Source: Symbiodinium natans (Eukaryota; Sar; Dinophyceae; Suessiales; Symbiodiniaceae). Taken from it: a stretch of DNA of 64,000 nt. This document shows, piece after piece, positions 41,651 through 52,499 of the stretch. The notes under the pieces were generated by a model. It ran no database searches. It worked only from the letters and a program-made list of their open reading frames with translations, and was not told where the DNA came from. The stretch is from NCBI GenBank assembly GCA_905221605.1, contig CAJNDS010001002.1, forward strand, positions 1-64,000. The letters are read 5' to 3'. The translations under genes were made by a program, and so were the position numbers. Position 1 is the first letter of the stretch; each line of letters opens with the position of its first letter.

Positions 41651-41723
41651 CCCCACGGACGCCTCGGTGCTCCACCCACTTCAATGCCAGGGTCGCGGGA
41701 GCAATGCCCAGTCTAGCGGCTGC
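41651..41723 (-). CDS. Aldo/keto-reductase-like exon
   Basis: After an acceptor-like ATACCAG|G, the minus frame reads AAARLGIAPATLALKWVEHR then GVRG. This matches the late helix of aldo/keto reductases (family pattern A-x-x-x-G-x-S/T-P-A-x-L-A-L-x-W-V-x-x-R-x-V). Only this one exon is identified: neither the catalytic Asp/Tyr/Lys/His segments nor the following IIG segment were found nearby. It is either one exon of a gene with long introns or a gene remnant. Confidence 0.5.
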
Positions 41724-42109
41724 CTGGTATTTTGAATGGATTATTACGGCGTCTAGGGGGCTTTCAGGCATTTTAGGGTGCTTGAGTGTTTTTTTCAGGT
41801 TCTCATTGGGTTCTAGGGTTTAAGGCCTGGGAAGCCGAAGAATCTGAATCTAGGTCAAGATTTCGTTGATGGTGCCTACTTCCCCAATTCCCTCGTGGAT
41901 TATAACCAGGAAGATTCGGTTACGGCTCAGGGTTCGAGATGGTTGAGAACTCGCGGAACCGGATTGAGACAGAATCAAAAGGCTTTACCCCGACCATGCC
42001 TTTCCTACATCAGACCAGGACAAGAGTTTCGATTCCTCCTGATCACTAAGGCCCTTCCCTTGCGCAAGAATCTGGGACTGTGGGTTTGCGGCTCGTATGT
42101 TTGAAAGTG

Positions 42110-43560
42110 TCAGATGTCTCCTATGCTACTCCCACACGGAAGTTGCCTTTGCTGTCTTTTCGTCTCTTGGGCGCCATGTGGAGCTGCTCCTGGATGCGGC
42201 GACTATCGCCGCCGGAGTCCCGATCACCCCAGGTGATGATCGAGCCATCGTCCCGCACGGCGGCGAAGGAGCCACCATTCGAGTCCCGGGCAGGCATGAA
42301 GGTGCCCTGGATATGCTGCACCTTCGTGAGCTGCTCTTGGACGGCACTGCTGTCACCTCCGTATCGTGGGCAGCCCCATGTCACCACAGAGCCGTCGGAG
42401 CGCAAGGCGGCGAATGCATGGCCGGTGGCATGAAGTGATTCAACATCTTGGAGCTGCTCCTCGTCTCGCGAAACCAAGCAACTACTAAGGTCTTTTTGAG
42501 GGAGCCGTGGCCCTTTCACTAAAAGAAGAGAGAGAAAAAAATCAAGTAATACTGGAGGGATCCTAGGGTCTTGAACCTTGCTACTGTCACCTCCGAAGCG
42601 TGAGTCGCCCCAAGTCACCACGGATCGATCCAGGCGGATGGCGGCAAAGGCAAAGTCATTGGCCTTGACCTCTTGCACAGTTTTGAGCTGCCCTTGGACA
42701 GCTCGACTGTCCCCACCGTCCTGGGGCTGGCCCCAAGTCACGACAGAGCCGTTGGCAAGAATGGCGGCGAAGGCCAACTCTGTTGCTTCGACTTTGCGCA
42801 CGTCGACGAGCTGATCCCTAACACCGTCGCAGTCCCCACCGCTAAAGCTGGAGCCCCATACGACCAGAGAGCCATCGCCTCGGATAGCGGCAAAAGCTTG
42901 GGAAGAAGCTCGGATCGTTCTCACATTTGTGAGCTGCGCTTGGACCGCGCTGCTGTTGCCACCGCGCTCCGGGTCGCCCCAGGTCACGACGGTCCCATCG
43001 CTTCGAATCGCAGCAAACGCATAACTGTTTCCGTGAATCTGCTGCACACCCCTCAGTTGCTCTTGCACCTCGCTGCTATCACCTCCATGAAGAACATCGC
43101 CCCATGCCACAACAGACCCATCCGATATGATGGCAGCGAAAGCGCGGTCCGAAGCTTGAACTTGCTTTACCGATTCGAGGTTGGGGCCATCACCACCCCA
43201 ACACGGTTCACCCCAGGTCACCAGCGATCGGTCCGTCCGGATGGCTGCAAATGCAAATCTGTTCGCCAGGATCTCGTGCACATCCTCCAGCAGATCCTCA
43301 ACAGCACTGCAGTCCCCGCCCCAGTCTTCTCTACCCCAAGACACAACCGAGCCGTTGCTGTCGAGCGCAGCAAAGGCGCTGAAGGTGGCGCACAGCTGCT
43401 GCACGTTCTTCGCTTCTACGTGAGCGTGCCCGCCGCAAAATGGGCTGCCCCAGGTCACCAGGCAGCCGTCACCCAGCACGGCAGCCCAGGCGGCTGAGCT
43501 TGCTTGCAGGATGACCGGTCTTGCCTGTAAGGTGAGGAGGTCGCCGGCTCGTAGGCCTGC
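42110..43560 (-). pseudogene. Truncated copy of the ubiquitin-like/RCC1-like repeat gene
   Basis: This repeats 43601-45094 at a spacing of 1,534 bp. Over 42126-43560 the two copies give identical translations in every frame I compared. The copy lacks the 5' part: just upstream of 43560 the sequence becomes unrelated and a TAA closes the frame, so the ubiquitin-like domain is lost. At its 3' end it lacks 43 bp relative to the full copy, between 42122 and 42126, where the short sequence CTACTC is shared; translation therefore ends V-A-stop instead of continuing to the normal C-terminus. The internal 111-nt in-frame intron-like insert is kept (42460-42570). It could still yield a repeat-only protein from a Met near 43479, but I infer a non-functional duplicate. 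Confidence 0.8.
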
Positions 43561-43600
43561 TGGCTTCAGGGTTTACATATGCTTACATGCTTTACAGAGG

Positions 43601-45277
43601 TCAGATGTCTCCTAAACTTCTGCGAAGGTTCATCTCCCCGAAGCCGTCACTGCTACTCACTACTCCCACACGGAAGTTGCCTTTGCTGTCTTTTCGTCTC
43701 TTGGGCGCCATGTGGAGCTGCTCCTGGATGCGGCGACTATCGCCGCCGGAGTCCCGATCACCCCAGGTGATGATCGAGCCATCGTCCCGCACGGCGGCGA
43801 AGGAGCCACCATTCGAGTCCCGGGCAGGCATGAAGGTGCCCTGGATATGCTGCACCTTCGTGAGCTGCTCTTGGACGGCACTGCTGTCACCTCCGTATCG
43901 TGGGCAGCCCCATGTCACCACAGAGCCGTCGGAGCGCAAGGCGGCGAATGCATGGCCGGTGGCATGAAGTGATTCAACATCTTGGAGCTGCTCCTCGTCT
44001 CGCGAAACCAAGCAACTACTAAGGTCTTTTTGAGGGAGCCGTGGCCCTTTCACTAAAAGAAGAGAGAGAAAAAAATCAAGTAATACTGGAGGGATCCTAG
44101 GGTCTTGAACCTTGCTACTGTCACCTCCGAAGCGTGAGTCGCCCCAAGTCACCACGGATCGATCCAGGCGGATGGCGGCAAAGGCAAAGTCATTGGCCTT
44201 GACCTCTTGCACAGTTTTGAGCTGCCCTTGGACAGCTCGACTGTCCCCACCGTCCTGGGGCTGGCCCCAAGTCACGACAGAGCCGTTGGCAAGAATGGCG
44301 GCGAAGGCCAACTCTGTTGCTTCGACTTTGCGCACGTCGACGAGCTGATCCCTAACACCGTCGCAGTCCCCACCGCTAAAGCTGGAGCCCCATACGACCA
44401 GAGAGCCATCGCCTCGGATAGCGGCAAAAGCTTGGGAAGAAGCTCGGATCGTTCTCACATTTGTGAGCTGCGCTTGGACCGCGCTGCTGTTGCCACCGCG
44501 CTCCGGGTCGCCCCAGGTCACGACGGTCCCATCGCTTCGAATCGCAGCAAACGCATAACTGTTTCCGTGAATCTGCTGCACACCCCTCAGTTGCTCTTGC
44601 ACCTCGCTGCTATCACCTCCATGAAGAACATCGCCCCATGCCACAACAGACCCATCCGATATGATGGCAGCGAAAGCGCGGTCCGAAGCTTGAACTTGCT
44701 TTACCGATTCGAGGTTGGGGCCATCACCACCCCAACACGGTTCACCCCAGGTCACCAGCGATCGGTCCGTCCGGATGGCTGCAAATGCAAATCTGTTCGC
44801 CAGGATCTCGTGCACATCCTCCAGCAGATCCTCAACAGCACTGCAGTCCCCGCCCCAGTCTTCTCTACCCCAAGACACAACCGAGCCGTTGCTGTCGAGC
44901 GCAGCAAAGGCGCTGAAGGTGGCGCACAGCTGCTGCACGTTCTTCGCTTCTACGTGAGCGTGCCCGCCGCAAAATGGGCTGCCCCAGGTCACCAGGCAGC
45001 CGTCACCCAGCACGGCAGCCCAGGCGGCTGAGCTTGCTTGCAGGATGACCGGTCTTGCCTGTAAGGTGAGGAGGTCGCCGGCTCGTAGGCCTGCTTCAGT
45101 CACAGTCATGTCCTCATCCAGCCACGCCCCGCGGCTGTCTAGCAGCCTGCCGCGGATGCCCAGGGCACTCTGGGCCTTTGTTCTCAGCTCTTCCAGAGAA
45201 GATCCCGGCAGAGCCTCGACATTGGCCTCTCGGCCACTCAGTAAGGCGATAGTGACGTGGATAAACATCGTCCGCAA
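43601..45277 (-). CDS. Ubiquitin-like N-terminus plus ten RCC1-like WG repeats
   Basis: The open frame has 558 codons; the Met at 45268 (MFIHVTIALLSG) is a likelier start than the one at 45277. Residues about 4-75 look ubiquitin-like (SLEELRTKAQSALGI, then WLDEDMTVTEAGLRAGD). Ten repeats of about 40 residues follow, pattern AFAAIRxDGSVVTWGxxxxGG followed by DSSxVQxQLxxVxxI. The S-V-V-T-W-G core resembles RCC1/HERC-type beta-propeller repeats, although the unit is shorter than a classical RCC1 repeat. Repeat 8 is interrupted by 37 extra residues that fit a retained 111-nt intron (44104-43994, GA donor, AG|G acceptor); removing it restores V-Q-E-Q-L. The C-terminus is MAPKRRKDSKGNFRV, then SSSDGFGEMNLRRSLGDI. 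This is probably a protein-interaction propeller; molecular role unknown. Proteins of this type recur in dinoflagellate genomes, to my knowledge. Confidence 0.8.
   Translation of the reverse strand: MRTMFIHVTIALLSGREANVEALPGSSLEELRTKAQSALGIRGRLLDSRGAWLDEDMTVTEAGLRAGDLLTLQARPVILQASSAAWAAVLGDGCLVTWGSPFCGGHAHVEAKNVQQLCATFSAFAALDSNGSVVSWGREDWGGDCSAVEDLLEDVHEILANRFAFAAIRTDRSLVTWGEPCWGGDGPNLESVKQVQASDRAFAAIISDGSVVAWGDVLHGGDSSEVQEQLRGVQQIHGNSYAFAAIRSDGTVVTWGDPERGGNSSAVQAQLTNVRTIRASSQAFAAIRGDGSLVVWGSSFSGGDCDGVRDQLVDVRKVEATELAFAAILANGSVVTWGQPQDGGDSRAVQGQLKTVQEVKANDFAFAAIRLDRSVVTWGDSRFGGDSSKVQDPRIPPVLLDFFLSLLLVKGPRLPQKDLSSCLVSRDEEQLQDVESLHATGHAFAALRSDGSVVTWGCPRYGGDSSAVQEQLTKVQHIQGTFMPARDSNGGSFAAVRDDGSIITWGDRDSGGDSRRIQEQLHMAPKRRKDSKGNFRVGVVSSSDGFGEMNLRRSLGDI
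43994..44104 (-). other. In-frame 111-nt intron with GA donor
   Basis: On the gene's strand it starts CAA|GACCCTAGG, contains a TTTTTTTCTCTCTCTTC tract and ends GACGAG|GAG. Splicing gives GTT CAA GAG CAG CTC (V-Q-E-Q-L), exactly the repeat consensus. The intron is 37 codons long with no stop, so retention would be silent for the frame. A stronger-looking acceptor (TTCTTTTAG) lies inside but would break the frame. Confidence 0.65.
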
Positions 45278-45399
45278 GAGGGCTCACATGCCAATGGCGT
45301 CTTAACCGTCTTGAATCCTTCACTACGCTGGGATTTTTCCTGCCTTCCTTGGACCAAGGAACGTGAGCTCGCAACTGCGCGAATCTTTTCCAAGACGAC

Positions 45400-46920
45400 C
45401 TCAAAATCTGTCCCTGATGCAGCCCCCTACATTCGCCAGTCTTGCCGATAGCTCATATGTAGGTGCTTGAGAGAAAAGAGGCTGCAAGCACAGGCAAAAT
45501 GGCAAGCCTTGGACCTTGAAAGGCATCCTGGAAGTCTCATTCAGGGTTTGGGCTCATTGCTTTCATCCTGTAGAATCCTCCTGGAACGAAAGTCTGTTCC
45601 CTCTGGAATCTCAACCAGTCTGAAACCCTCACTGAGTCCGAAGATCCGAGAGTTCCGAGTTCCGGCACGTTAAGCCCACGTCTTCGTCATTGTACCCGGC
45701 CATGTGTTGTATGCAGGCAAACCCAAAAACCCAAAAACCCAAAAACCCTAGCGCCTTTCTTAAGGTTTCGGATGAGGTCAGCTGAGGCATGCGCCGACTG
45801 CGCATGTGGCGTTTGGATCCAGCTTCGGTCAGGCCCGAAGACCTCGGAGTACCCAGGACCCTACACCCAAACGTACACTGAGACAAGATGAACAGCGCTG
45901 GGTCTCAATCATGCTTTGCCAGTATCACGTTGTAGGAACGCTGCTCCTTCCGTCTGCAACCCATAAAGTCCAACTCACAGCTATCTGCTCCTTTTCCCCC
46001 TCCCATCCCGGCCAGGGCTACGACATCGTAGGCCATGGGTAAGATGCCGGAGCCTGAGCCGAGCAAAGATCCCACTTGTACTTCGCTCCATGGAAGCTAG
46101 GTTTTTGATGCAGACAGATGAAGTATGCATGAAACTATGAAACCATGAGAGCTACTCGACTGGCGGTCGCCTGACTGACTCAAACTTGGACGGCCAGCTA
46201 GCGACTGCACGATCCACGTGCCTTCTGTATCTGCAACGGGAACAAGGAACCATGATCCCAATCATGGTAGGTGTTGCTTGTACTCCTGCATGCAGCGGAT
46301 TCTGTCATTTGCACAAGCTCTTTTTTACTTTGCCGCGACTGCGAAAGCGTTTCGACTCTCGCAGTGGAATTGCGCGGTCGAGCAGGAAACGATGCCAAGA
46401 CTGAACCCTAAACCCGAAACTCTGCGCTAAGGAGGTTGGTCGGAGGGCAGTGAGGCACTGGCCATGACGCGTGGCCGGCGCATCCGTTCTGGGGCTTGCC
46501 CAGGACTGCCACCACTATGCTCTCCACGTGGGATCGGCTGGCCAAGACCCTACATACTGGGTTTGTTTTAGGGTTTATCTCACAAAGTAATACTTGAAAA
46601 CAACATCTTGGCCGCAGGGGCTGCGCATGGCTGCGTGGGCGTACACCCAGATCATTTTCTCTGAGTGAGCCAATGCCTTGCCTCAAGCTCCCCTCAAAAG
46701 AGTCCTACCCCCAAAGCCTTGAGGCCGCGAAGCCTCAAAACATTCCCAAACCATTCTACAACCCTCAACGCGTAATCACGAAGGCTCAACCAGAGTCATC
46801 CCTGGCTTTCACACCATTCACCTGGGTGACAGATTGGAGGTCCGCGAACCAAGCCTCTGCGCGGAAGCTGTCGGAGTCCTCAGCATTTAAGTGCAGTCAA
46901 TCTGCTCCGAAATGAGGCTG
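45400..46920. other. No gene recognised
   Basis: Short frames on both strands without motifs. Scattered telomere-like words occur (for example AACCCTAAACCCGAAAC at 46401 and GGGTTTA at 46571). Confidence 0.4.
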
Positions 46921-46927
46921 GCTAACA

Positions 46928-47312
46928 TTAAGTACTCTTACTAGTATTAGTACTAGTACTGATCCTGGTACTGGAACTGGTACTAGTACTAGTACTACTA
47001 CTACGACTACGACGACGACTACTACTACCACTACTACCACTAATACCACTAATACCACACCACTACCACTACGACGACGACGACGACGACGACTACTACT
47101 ACTACTACTGCTGCTGCTAACTGCTAACTGTAGCTACTAACTACCAACAACTACTTCTTTGACTACTAGTACGAGTACGAGTACCAGTAGTAGTACTAGT
47201 ACTACGACGACACGACCACGATCACGACCACGACGACGACTCTCTACTACCACTACCACAACTCGTACTACTCCTGCTGCTGCTAACAACAACCAATACT
47301 AGTGCTGATACT
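46928..47312. repeat. Mixed ACT/ACG/CTG triplet array
   Basis: About 380 bp of ACTAGT, (ACT)n, (ACG)n, (CAC)n and CTGCTG triplets with repeated switches of unit type, similar in style to the array in the kinase intron. No protein is inferred. Confidence 0.85.
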
Positions 47313-47742
47313 AATAATCTTTAGAACCGGGACCAACCCCACAGCAGTTCCTGCTTTGCCTGATTCAGCCTTCTCAAATCTTCTGCAACGCTTCCGACTG
47401 AGCAACAGGCGTGGTCGTAGATCACGGTGGAGCAAGAGCAGTTCACCACCCTCAGAGAAGGTACCAGATACAGGTGCAAGTCCTACTACGAAGCCCTTCC
47501 ACGACAGGGACGAAGAAATGACCAGTGTATGTCATTCCCTTGTCTCCCTCCTGGCAGAAGCAGAGATTCCAATTGATATGCACACAGCAGGCCGTCAGCA
47601 GCTACTAGAACCAGCAGGATCTGTTGCATTATACGCTTGCCAAGAGACGGTTGTTTCGCCAACCTCGTTGCTTGCACGAGACAAGCTCAGCATGCTCTCG
47701 TGCGGCAGACCCCCACTGCGCAGCATGATTTCAGTGATATAG
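47302..47742 (+). CDS. Hypothetical plus-strand ORF of 146 codons
   Basis: A continuous plus frame with protein-like stretches (DEEMTSVCHSLVSLLAEAEI then PIDMHTAGRQQLLEPAGSVA). No motif is recognised. It starts inside the triplet array, so the real beginning, if any, is downstream. It runs against the prevailing minus orientation, and a shorter minus frame overlaps. Confidence 0.3.
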   Translation: MLILIIFRTGTNPTAVPALPDSAFSNLLQRFRLSNRRGRRSRWSKSSSPPSEKVPDTGASPTTKPFHDRDEEMTSVCHSLVSLLAEAEIPIDMHTAGRQQLLEPAGSVALYACQETVVSPTSLLARDKLSMLSCGRPPLRSMISVI

Positions 47743-47936
47743 TCGTCTCAGCCCGTTGGGTTTGCACATGAAGCATCATGAGTCTTTCACCACTTCACTT
47801 CGGATCGCCATACATGCTGAAAACCACTCACGCAAAGATCCTTCCTGCTGTTGAGGTAGCGAGGCCCCGTACTGCGAAAATGGCTCACCGCGGCGGAGAG
47901 GCGCCTGGCATGCCGATGTCAGCTTGGAGGATGGTT

Positions 47937-48190
47937 GGGCTTAGGGCTTAGGGCTTAGGGCTTAGGGCGTAGGGCTTAGGGCTTAGGGCGTAGGGCGTAG
48001 GGCTTAGGGCTTAGGGCTTAGGGCTTAGGGCTTAGGGCTGAGGGCTGAGGGCTGAGGGCTTAGGGCTTAGGGCTTAGGGCGTAGGGCTTAGGGCTTAGGG
48101 CTTAGGGCTTAGGGCTTAGGGCTTAGGGCTTAGGGTTTAGGGTTTAGGGTTTAGGGTTTAGGGTGTAGGGTTTAGGGTTTTAAGGATTAG
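47937..48190. repeat. Telomere-variant array (TTAGGGC)n passing into (TTTAGGG)n
   Basis: About 30 heptamer units. Most are the variant GCTTAGG with scattered GCGTAGG and GCTGAGG substitutions; the last five or so are canonical GTTTAGG. Orientation is G-rich on the plus strand, opposite to the array at 31.46 kb. This is an interstitial telomere-type repeat with a homogenised variant block. Confidence 0.95.
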
Positions 48191-48763
48191 GGACTAGAGT
48201 TTACAGGGTTTAGATGCCGCTTCATCCGTGCCACGGACAATTGCTGGTGCCATAGCTTCCGTCAAAGTGTAGTTGATCAGATGCGAGAACCTTGTTTTAT
48301 ATCACAATGAAGCCCCTTCCAGCTCCCCCCCAGGCCCAAGACTCAAAGCACCCTTTAAGCCCACCATGTCAGAGATTCTGCCCAGCTCAGCAGAGTCCTT
48401 CCCCTCTCATTTCTCGCCTCGCCGCTTTCAATCTGCGCCGCGCTCCAGCGGATCCTCGGGTCTCACGCGCGAAGAAAAGGCTGGGGCTTCAAAGCCTATC
48501 TGCACTTTTGCGAAGAATCCCTGAACAAAAGCCCAACGAACACCCTTGAGCAAAGAACACGCAGCTTGAGCAACACGAGATGCCACCACGATGGGAAGCA
48601 AAGAGAGCAACCGAGGACCAAAACACCAGAACTTTCCTGAAACGTGTAAGTGTCTTTCGCACTTGCCTTCGCCAGTTCTTCACAGACCCGTATATAGGGC
48701 CCATAGGGCCCTGAACCGTGTTTTTTCCAAGGTCGAAGGCAAGGACTTTCAACAACCATCAGT

Positions 48764-49043
48764 TTAGTCTTCAATGCCGTTGCGCCGCGTGTTTTTAAAC
48801 GAATGCGTGATAAAGGTCGCATGCCACAAGTTGGGATTACAAGGCTCCGAGAGTTGAAGCAAAGGCTTCAGTGCTTCGGGGTCATCTATAGAGCTAACTG
48901 ATGGTAGTGACCAGCCAATGAACGCCTGGGGGACTTTCAGTCGAGAAAGCCGAGGGTTTCTGGAAAAGAGAGTCTTCAGTTTCAGGCTGCAGAGCTCAGG
49001 GCCCAGCATGCCGCCGTGGGCGACAACGATGACAACCTGAAGA
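48764..49043 (-). CDS. Exon of an unidentified protein
   Basis: After TTCTTCAG|G the minus frame reads VVIVVAHGGMLGPELCSLKL, KTLFSRNPRLSRLKVPQAFI, GWSLPSVSSIDDPEALKPLL and so on to THSFKNTRRNGIE, about 90 codons with convincing protein composition and a clean acceptor. I do not recognise the family. The minus strand agrees with the array. Confidence 0.45.
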
Positions 49044-49049
49044 AAGCTG

Positions 49050-52000
49050 AAACTCTGACTCTAGTGTTAAGGAGGTACAAGTAGAGGTGCCCTAACCCTA
49101 CCAGAAAGGAAGAACATTAACCCCAAACCCTAAAAAGTCAAAACCTGCTCTCCACAGCTTCCGGTCTTCCAATGCTTCCTTCTCTAGCCAGTGCTGTACA
49201 TGGGCCGCCAAGCCATGCTACGGATCTCGGGGTATCCACACGTGCATTGGCATTGCAGGGAACCTTGCGAAACAGAAGCTGACACCTCCGATTTCGGACT
49301 ACAGATTCCTACGTCCATGCAGACGTAAAAGAAAGCCAAGCATACATCTTGCACTAGAGTAGACTAGACTAAACTCGACTCGTTTGTCATGTGCTACATA
49401 CGTCACCATAGTGCTACATACAGTCTGACTTTCAAACCTAATTTACCTATGTCGGATCCTGGTATCTTATATCAAGTCAAAAACTCGAAAAGCGCCGCAC
49501 GCCTCCCCGAGCTTCGCAGCATTGCGGAGTCCCGACAGTGCTCGTGACATCAGGTCCCTGCCCGTCTCGCCCTCGGGGTAGCCCTGACAAAGGTGGATGT
49601 TTTGGGGTGCCCTAAATCGCAAAGCTACACTCCAACACCCTGGGCTGAGAGGAGCAGCTGAGGTCTAGGTCTCAAGCCCGTCTTAGTCTGAGAAGCAGCT
49701 GGGCACTTGTCCCAACTGTGGTCCCTTGTTTGGGGTTCCTGTTTGCAATACACACTTAGGGTACAATGAAGGGAGCGCCGACAGATTCAGGCTTCGTGAT
49801 TGTCGGGCTCACTGGCTTCAGAAATAGAAAGGCGTGACGTGAACCCTAAAAGCCTAAAAGCCTAGACCCTACCCCTAAAACCCTAAACCCTAAAGCCCTG
49901 AAACCCTAAGACTCAAAAACTCCAAAACTCTAAACTCTGTTGCCCCAAAATCCTGACAAACCTTCGAGGTGTCGACGTCTCTCGGACGAACTGCGCCTTG
50001 GAGAGGTCGCCTTGGAGCCAGGCCTGCAGGGAGGGAAGCCCTGTCACAGCACATAGTATCTTATATATATGTATATATATATATATGTATATATGTATAT
50101 ATGTATGTATATATGTATGTATATATGTATGTATATATGTATATAGTAATAATGCACTATAAGAAGATTCTAAGGATAATAACAATAACCCACGGCTTCC
50201 TGTGTAACTTTCCCGTGTCTCAGCTCACGGAGAGGGGTCAAATTTGCATAGCTGACAAGTACATCTGATCCACACAGCAGACAGGACGCGGCATCTTGGA
50301 AGGCCTTAAAGCTCTTCATGAAGGGTTTCCCTAAAATCGATAGCAGGATCCCCTTACAAAAAGGACCCCAATAAGGTACATTTCTCACTTGCCAGCACCC
50401 TCGGTTCAACAAGACAAGGACCCCCACCCCCTAATTTTCAAAGCTGGGAGGATCAAGATCTTGAGGCCCGAGCACCAGTAGTGGCCGCCTGTAGCGCCTT
50501 ACCTTGCTCATGTTCTGAGGGGGCGAGTGGCGAGGGGTTGAGATTTGATTCTTTCGATTTCCTTTCCCAGATTGACTTGAAGGGTCGACGGAAGGAAGAC
50601 CCGGAGCTTCCAGAAGCAACGAGCTTTGGAAGACCAAAGCGACAGTGATGACAATCCGACAAGTTTGCATGTCTTGTGCACTTTAATCCAGAGGATTTGC
50701 CAACCTAGTTCTGGCCATTCGGGGTTAACCGATAGCTCTGACATATTCTCCTGCTTGCCCCGATTCAAGCAGGCGAAAGAGACCTTCAACCTTCAGCTGG
50801 CGCTTCAAAGTACCTAACGGCTTCGTGTAGCATTCGAGCTTGGAGCTTTTGAGATGGCAACTCTGTGCGTGAACCTCAACTTGCAGACATTCTTGCACCA
50901 TCGCGTTTCACTGCCTTATGTATCTGCGACAACAAAAGAAAGCTGCACTGTATGCTTTAAACCCTGAACCCTAAACCCTAAACCCTCTGATTGTTTGCCT
51001 ACACCCTAAGCTCTGGTGGTGCCAAGCGGCTGTCCGGGCAATCCGAGCTTTGTCCTTGGAGCTTCCCGAAGTTGATCTCCCGGAAGCCTTCAGCAGGGGA
51101 GGAGGGAGGGGGGGGTTAGGGTTTGGCGTCTAGGCTTTCGGGTTTCGGCTTTAGGGTCTAGTACAGGCTTTGTAGCTTACATGAGTTTATCAAGGGTCAA
51201 GCATGTTCTAGCACGTAACAACACGCAGTCAACTTTACACTGCACGAGGCAGGCACCCCACCTGCGTCTTTTGCCCGAGGAAGCTTCCGTGGACTGGCAG
51301 CCTTTAAGCACGGGGATGGTTTCGGGAAAACGGGGAGGGAGAGGACCGTCTGGGATTCGACTGCGGCCCATTGCAATGTTCAAGACATTAACAAAAGACT
51401 AAAAACAACACTTGAGCAATCAAAATAACAGTGGTTAAACAGCTGCAGGTGAAGCGGACATTCTACCATCCTGCACAGTCGCAGCAGGTACGTCGTCTTG
51501 CGGCAAGTGAGTTGGGGTCTTCCTGGAACGTTGTCATGCCCGCGACATGAACAAGCATCATAGTCAAGTATCTCTGACCTGGCAATCATGTGGTTGTAAA
51601 GGGCTGCTCAGAAGTAGAGGGTTAAAAGGCAACAAACAATCCAGAGAGAGATGATGACTTTTCAGATGCCTGGCTCCAGACTGCGGAGGCGTAGAGTTTA
51701 GGGTTTAGTTTGGGGTTGAGCAGGGGTTGGGGTTTGGGTACGCAGAAAAATCATTCCAATGTGCGAACCCTAAACCCCAAACACAGGAATGCATCCTAGA
51801 GGAATGCATCCTAGGCTCTGCAATGATGTCAGCCGTGCGGGAAGCTCGGAGGAGGTCCTCCGCAGGGTTAAGGAACGTTCCGGTGCCTGCGATCGTTGCT
51901 AGGCACCCTACATATGAGGGTACCCAAAAAATGCAACGTCGCGAAGGAACAACAGGCCTTTGGCACCTTGCGTGGGACTACCTTTGTCGCATGGTATACC

Positions 52001-52050
52001 AGAGTCCTGAAGTTTCAGCCCGCCCAGATAAGTGCGCAACCCCGCACAAC
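49050..52050. other. No gene assigned; simple repeats and telomere-like words
   Basis: Contains telomere-like words at 49840-49910 and 50963-50990, a (TATG/TATA)n microsatellite at 50060-50146, and a G-run with TTTAGGG-like words at 51100-51160. The open frames are short and unremarkable. Confidence 0.45.
50060..50146. repeat. (TA)n / (TATG)n microsatellite
   Basis: About 85 bp of alternating TA and TATG units. Its translation in any frame is repetitive (IYIYI, YMYVY) and not a gene. Confidence 0.95.
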
Positions 52051-52064
52051 ATTTCAGATCGTCA

Positions 52065-52420
52065 GGCCGGGAACCCAAGCACCAGTACCTCCCAGCCCTA
52101 TGATTCGATGCCCAGGCGCCGAGCTCAGCACGGCCGCGGCGCGACCGAGTACGCCGAGCCGGTTCAATGCGTCCGCGGCGTTCTGCCAGCGTTTCCAAAG
52201 GTCCGACAGGCTGGGTTTGAAGCTTGGGGACAGCTTTGTGGGTTCACGAATTTTCGATTCATAGAGGTGCGACTTGATTCCAATCCAGTCCCCTTGGCCT
52301 CGGCTTGCATCCTGCCCACGTCGTTGAGATCAATGTCGAGCCTGAATGCAGTATGGAGGGGATTGCAAGCAAGGGGTACCTGTTTTGGAGAATTTTGGAG
52401 CTCCTTTGATCGGGATCAGA
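52065..52420 (-). CDS. Exons of an unidentified protein
   Basis: Two minus-strand segments look coding: FRLDIDLNDVGRMQAEAKGT (about 52345-52280) and SPSFKPSLSDLWKRWQNAAD then ALNRLGVLGRAAAVLSSAPG and HRIIGLGGTGAWVPG (about 52230-52070). The second has an amphipathic Leu/Ala-rich helix. They are in different frames, which implies an intron between them. The overlapping plus frame is also open, but its translation is less protein-like. Family unknown. Confidence 0.35.
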
Positions 52421-52499
52421 TTTCGTCATGATTACATGAATGGTATCCCCTAGTGTAGGACATGCTTGTACAAAGCCGACAAGCTCTATCGGCCCTTCT

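Noticed and set aside
42673-43497. 274-codon plus-strand ORF, also at 44207-45031
   Set aside because: It is antisense to the repeat gene; its openness follows from the codon bias of the repeats, and it appears identically in both copies.
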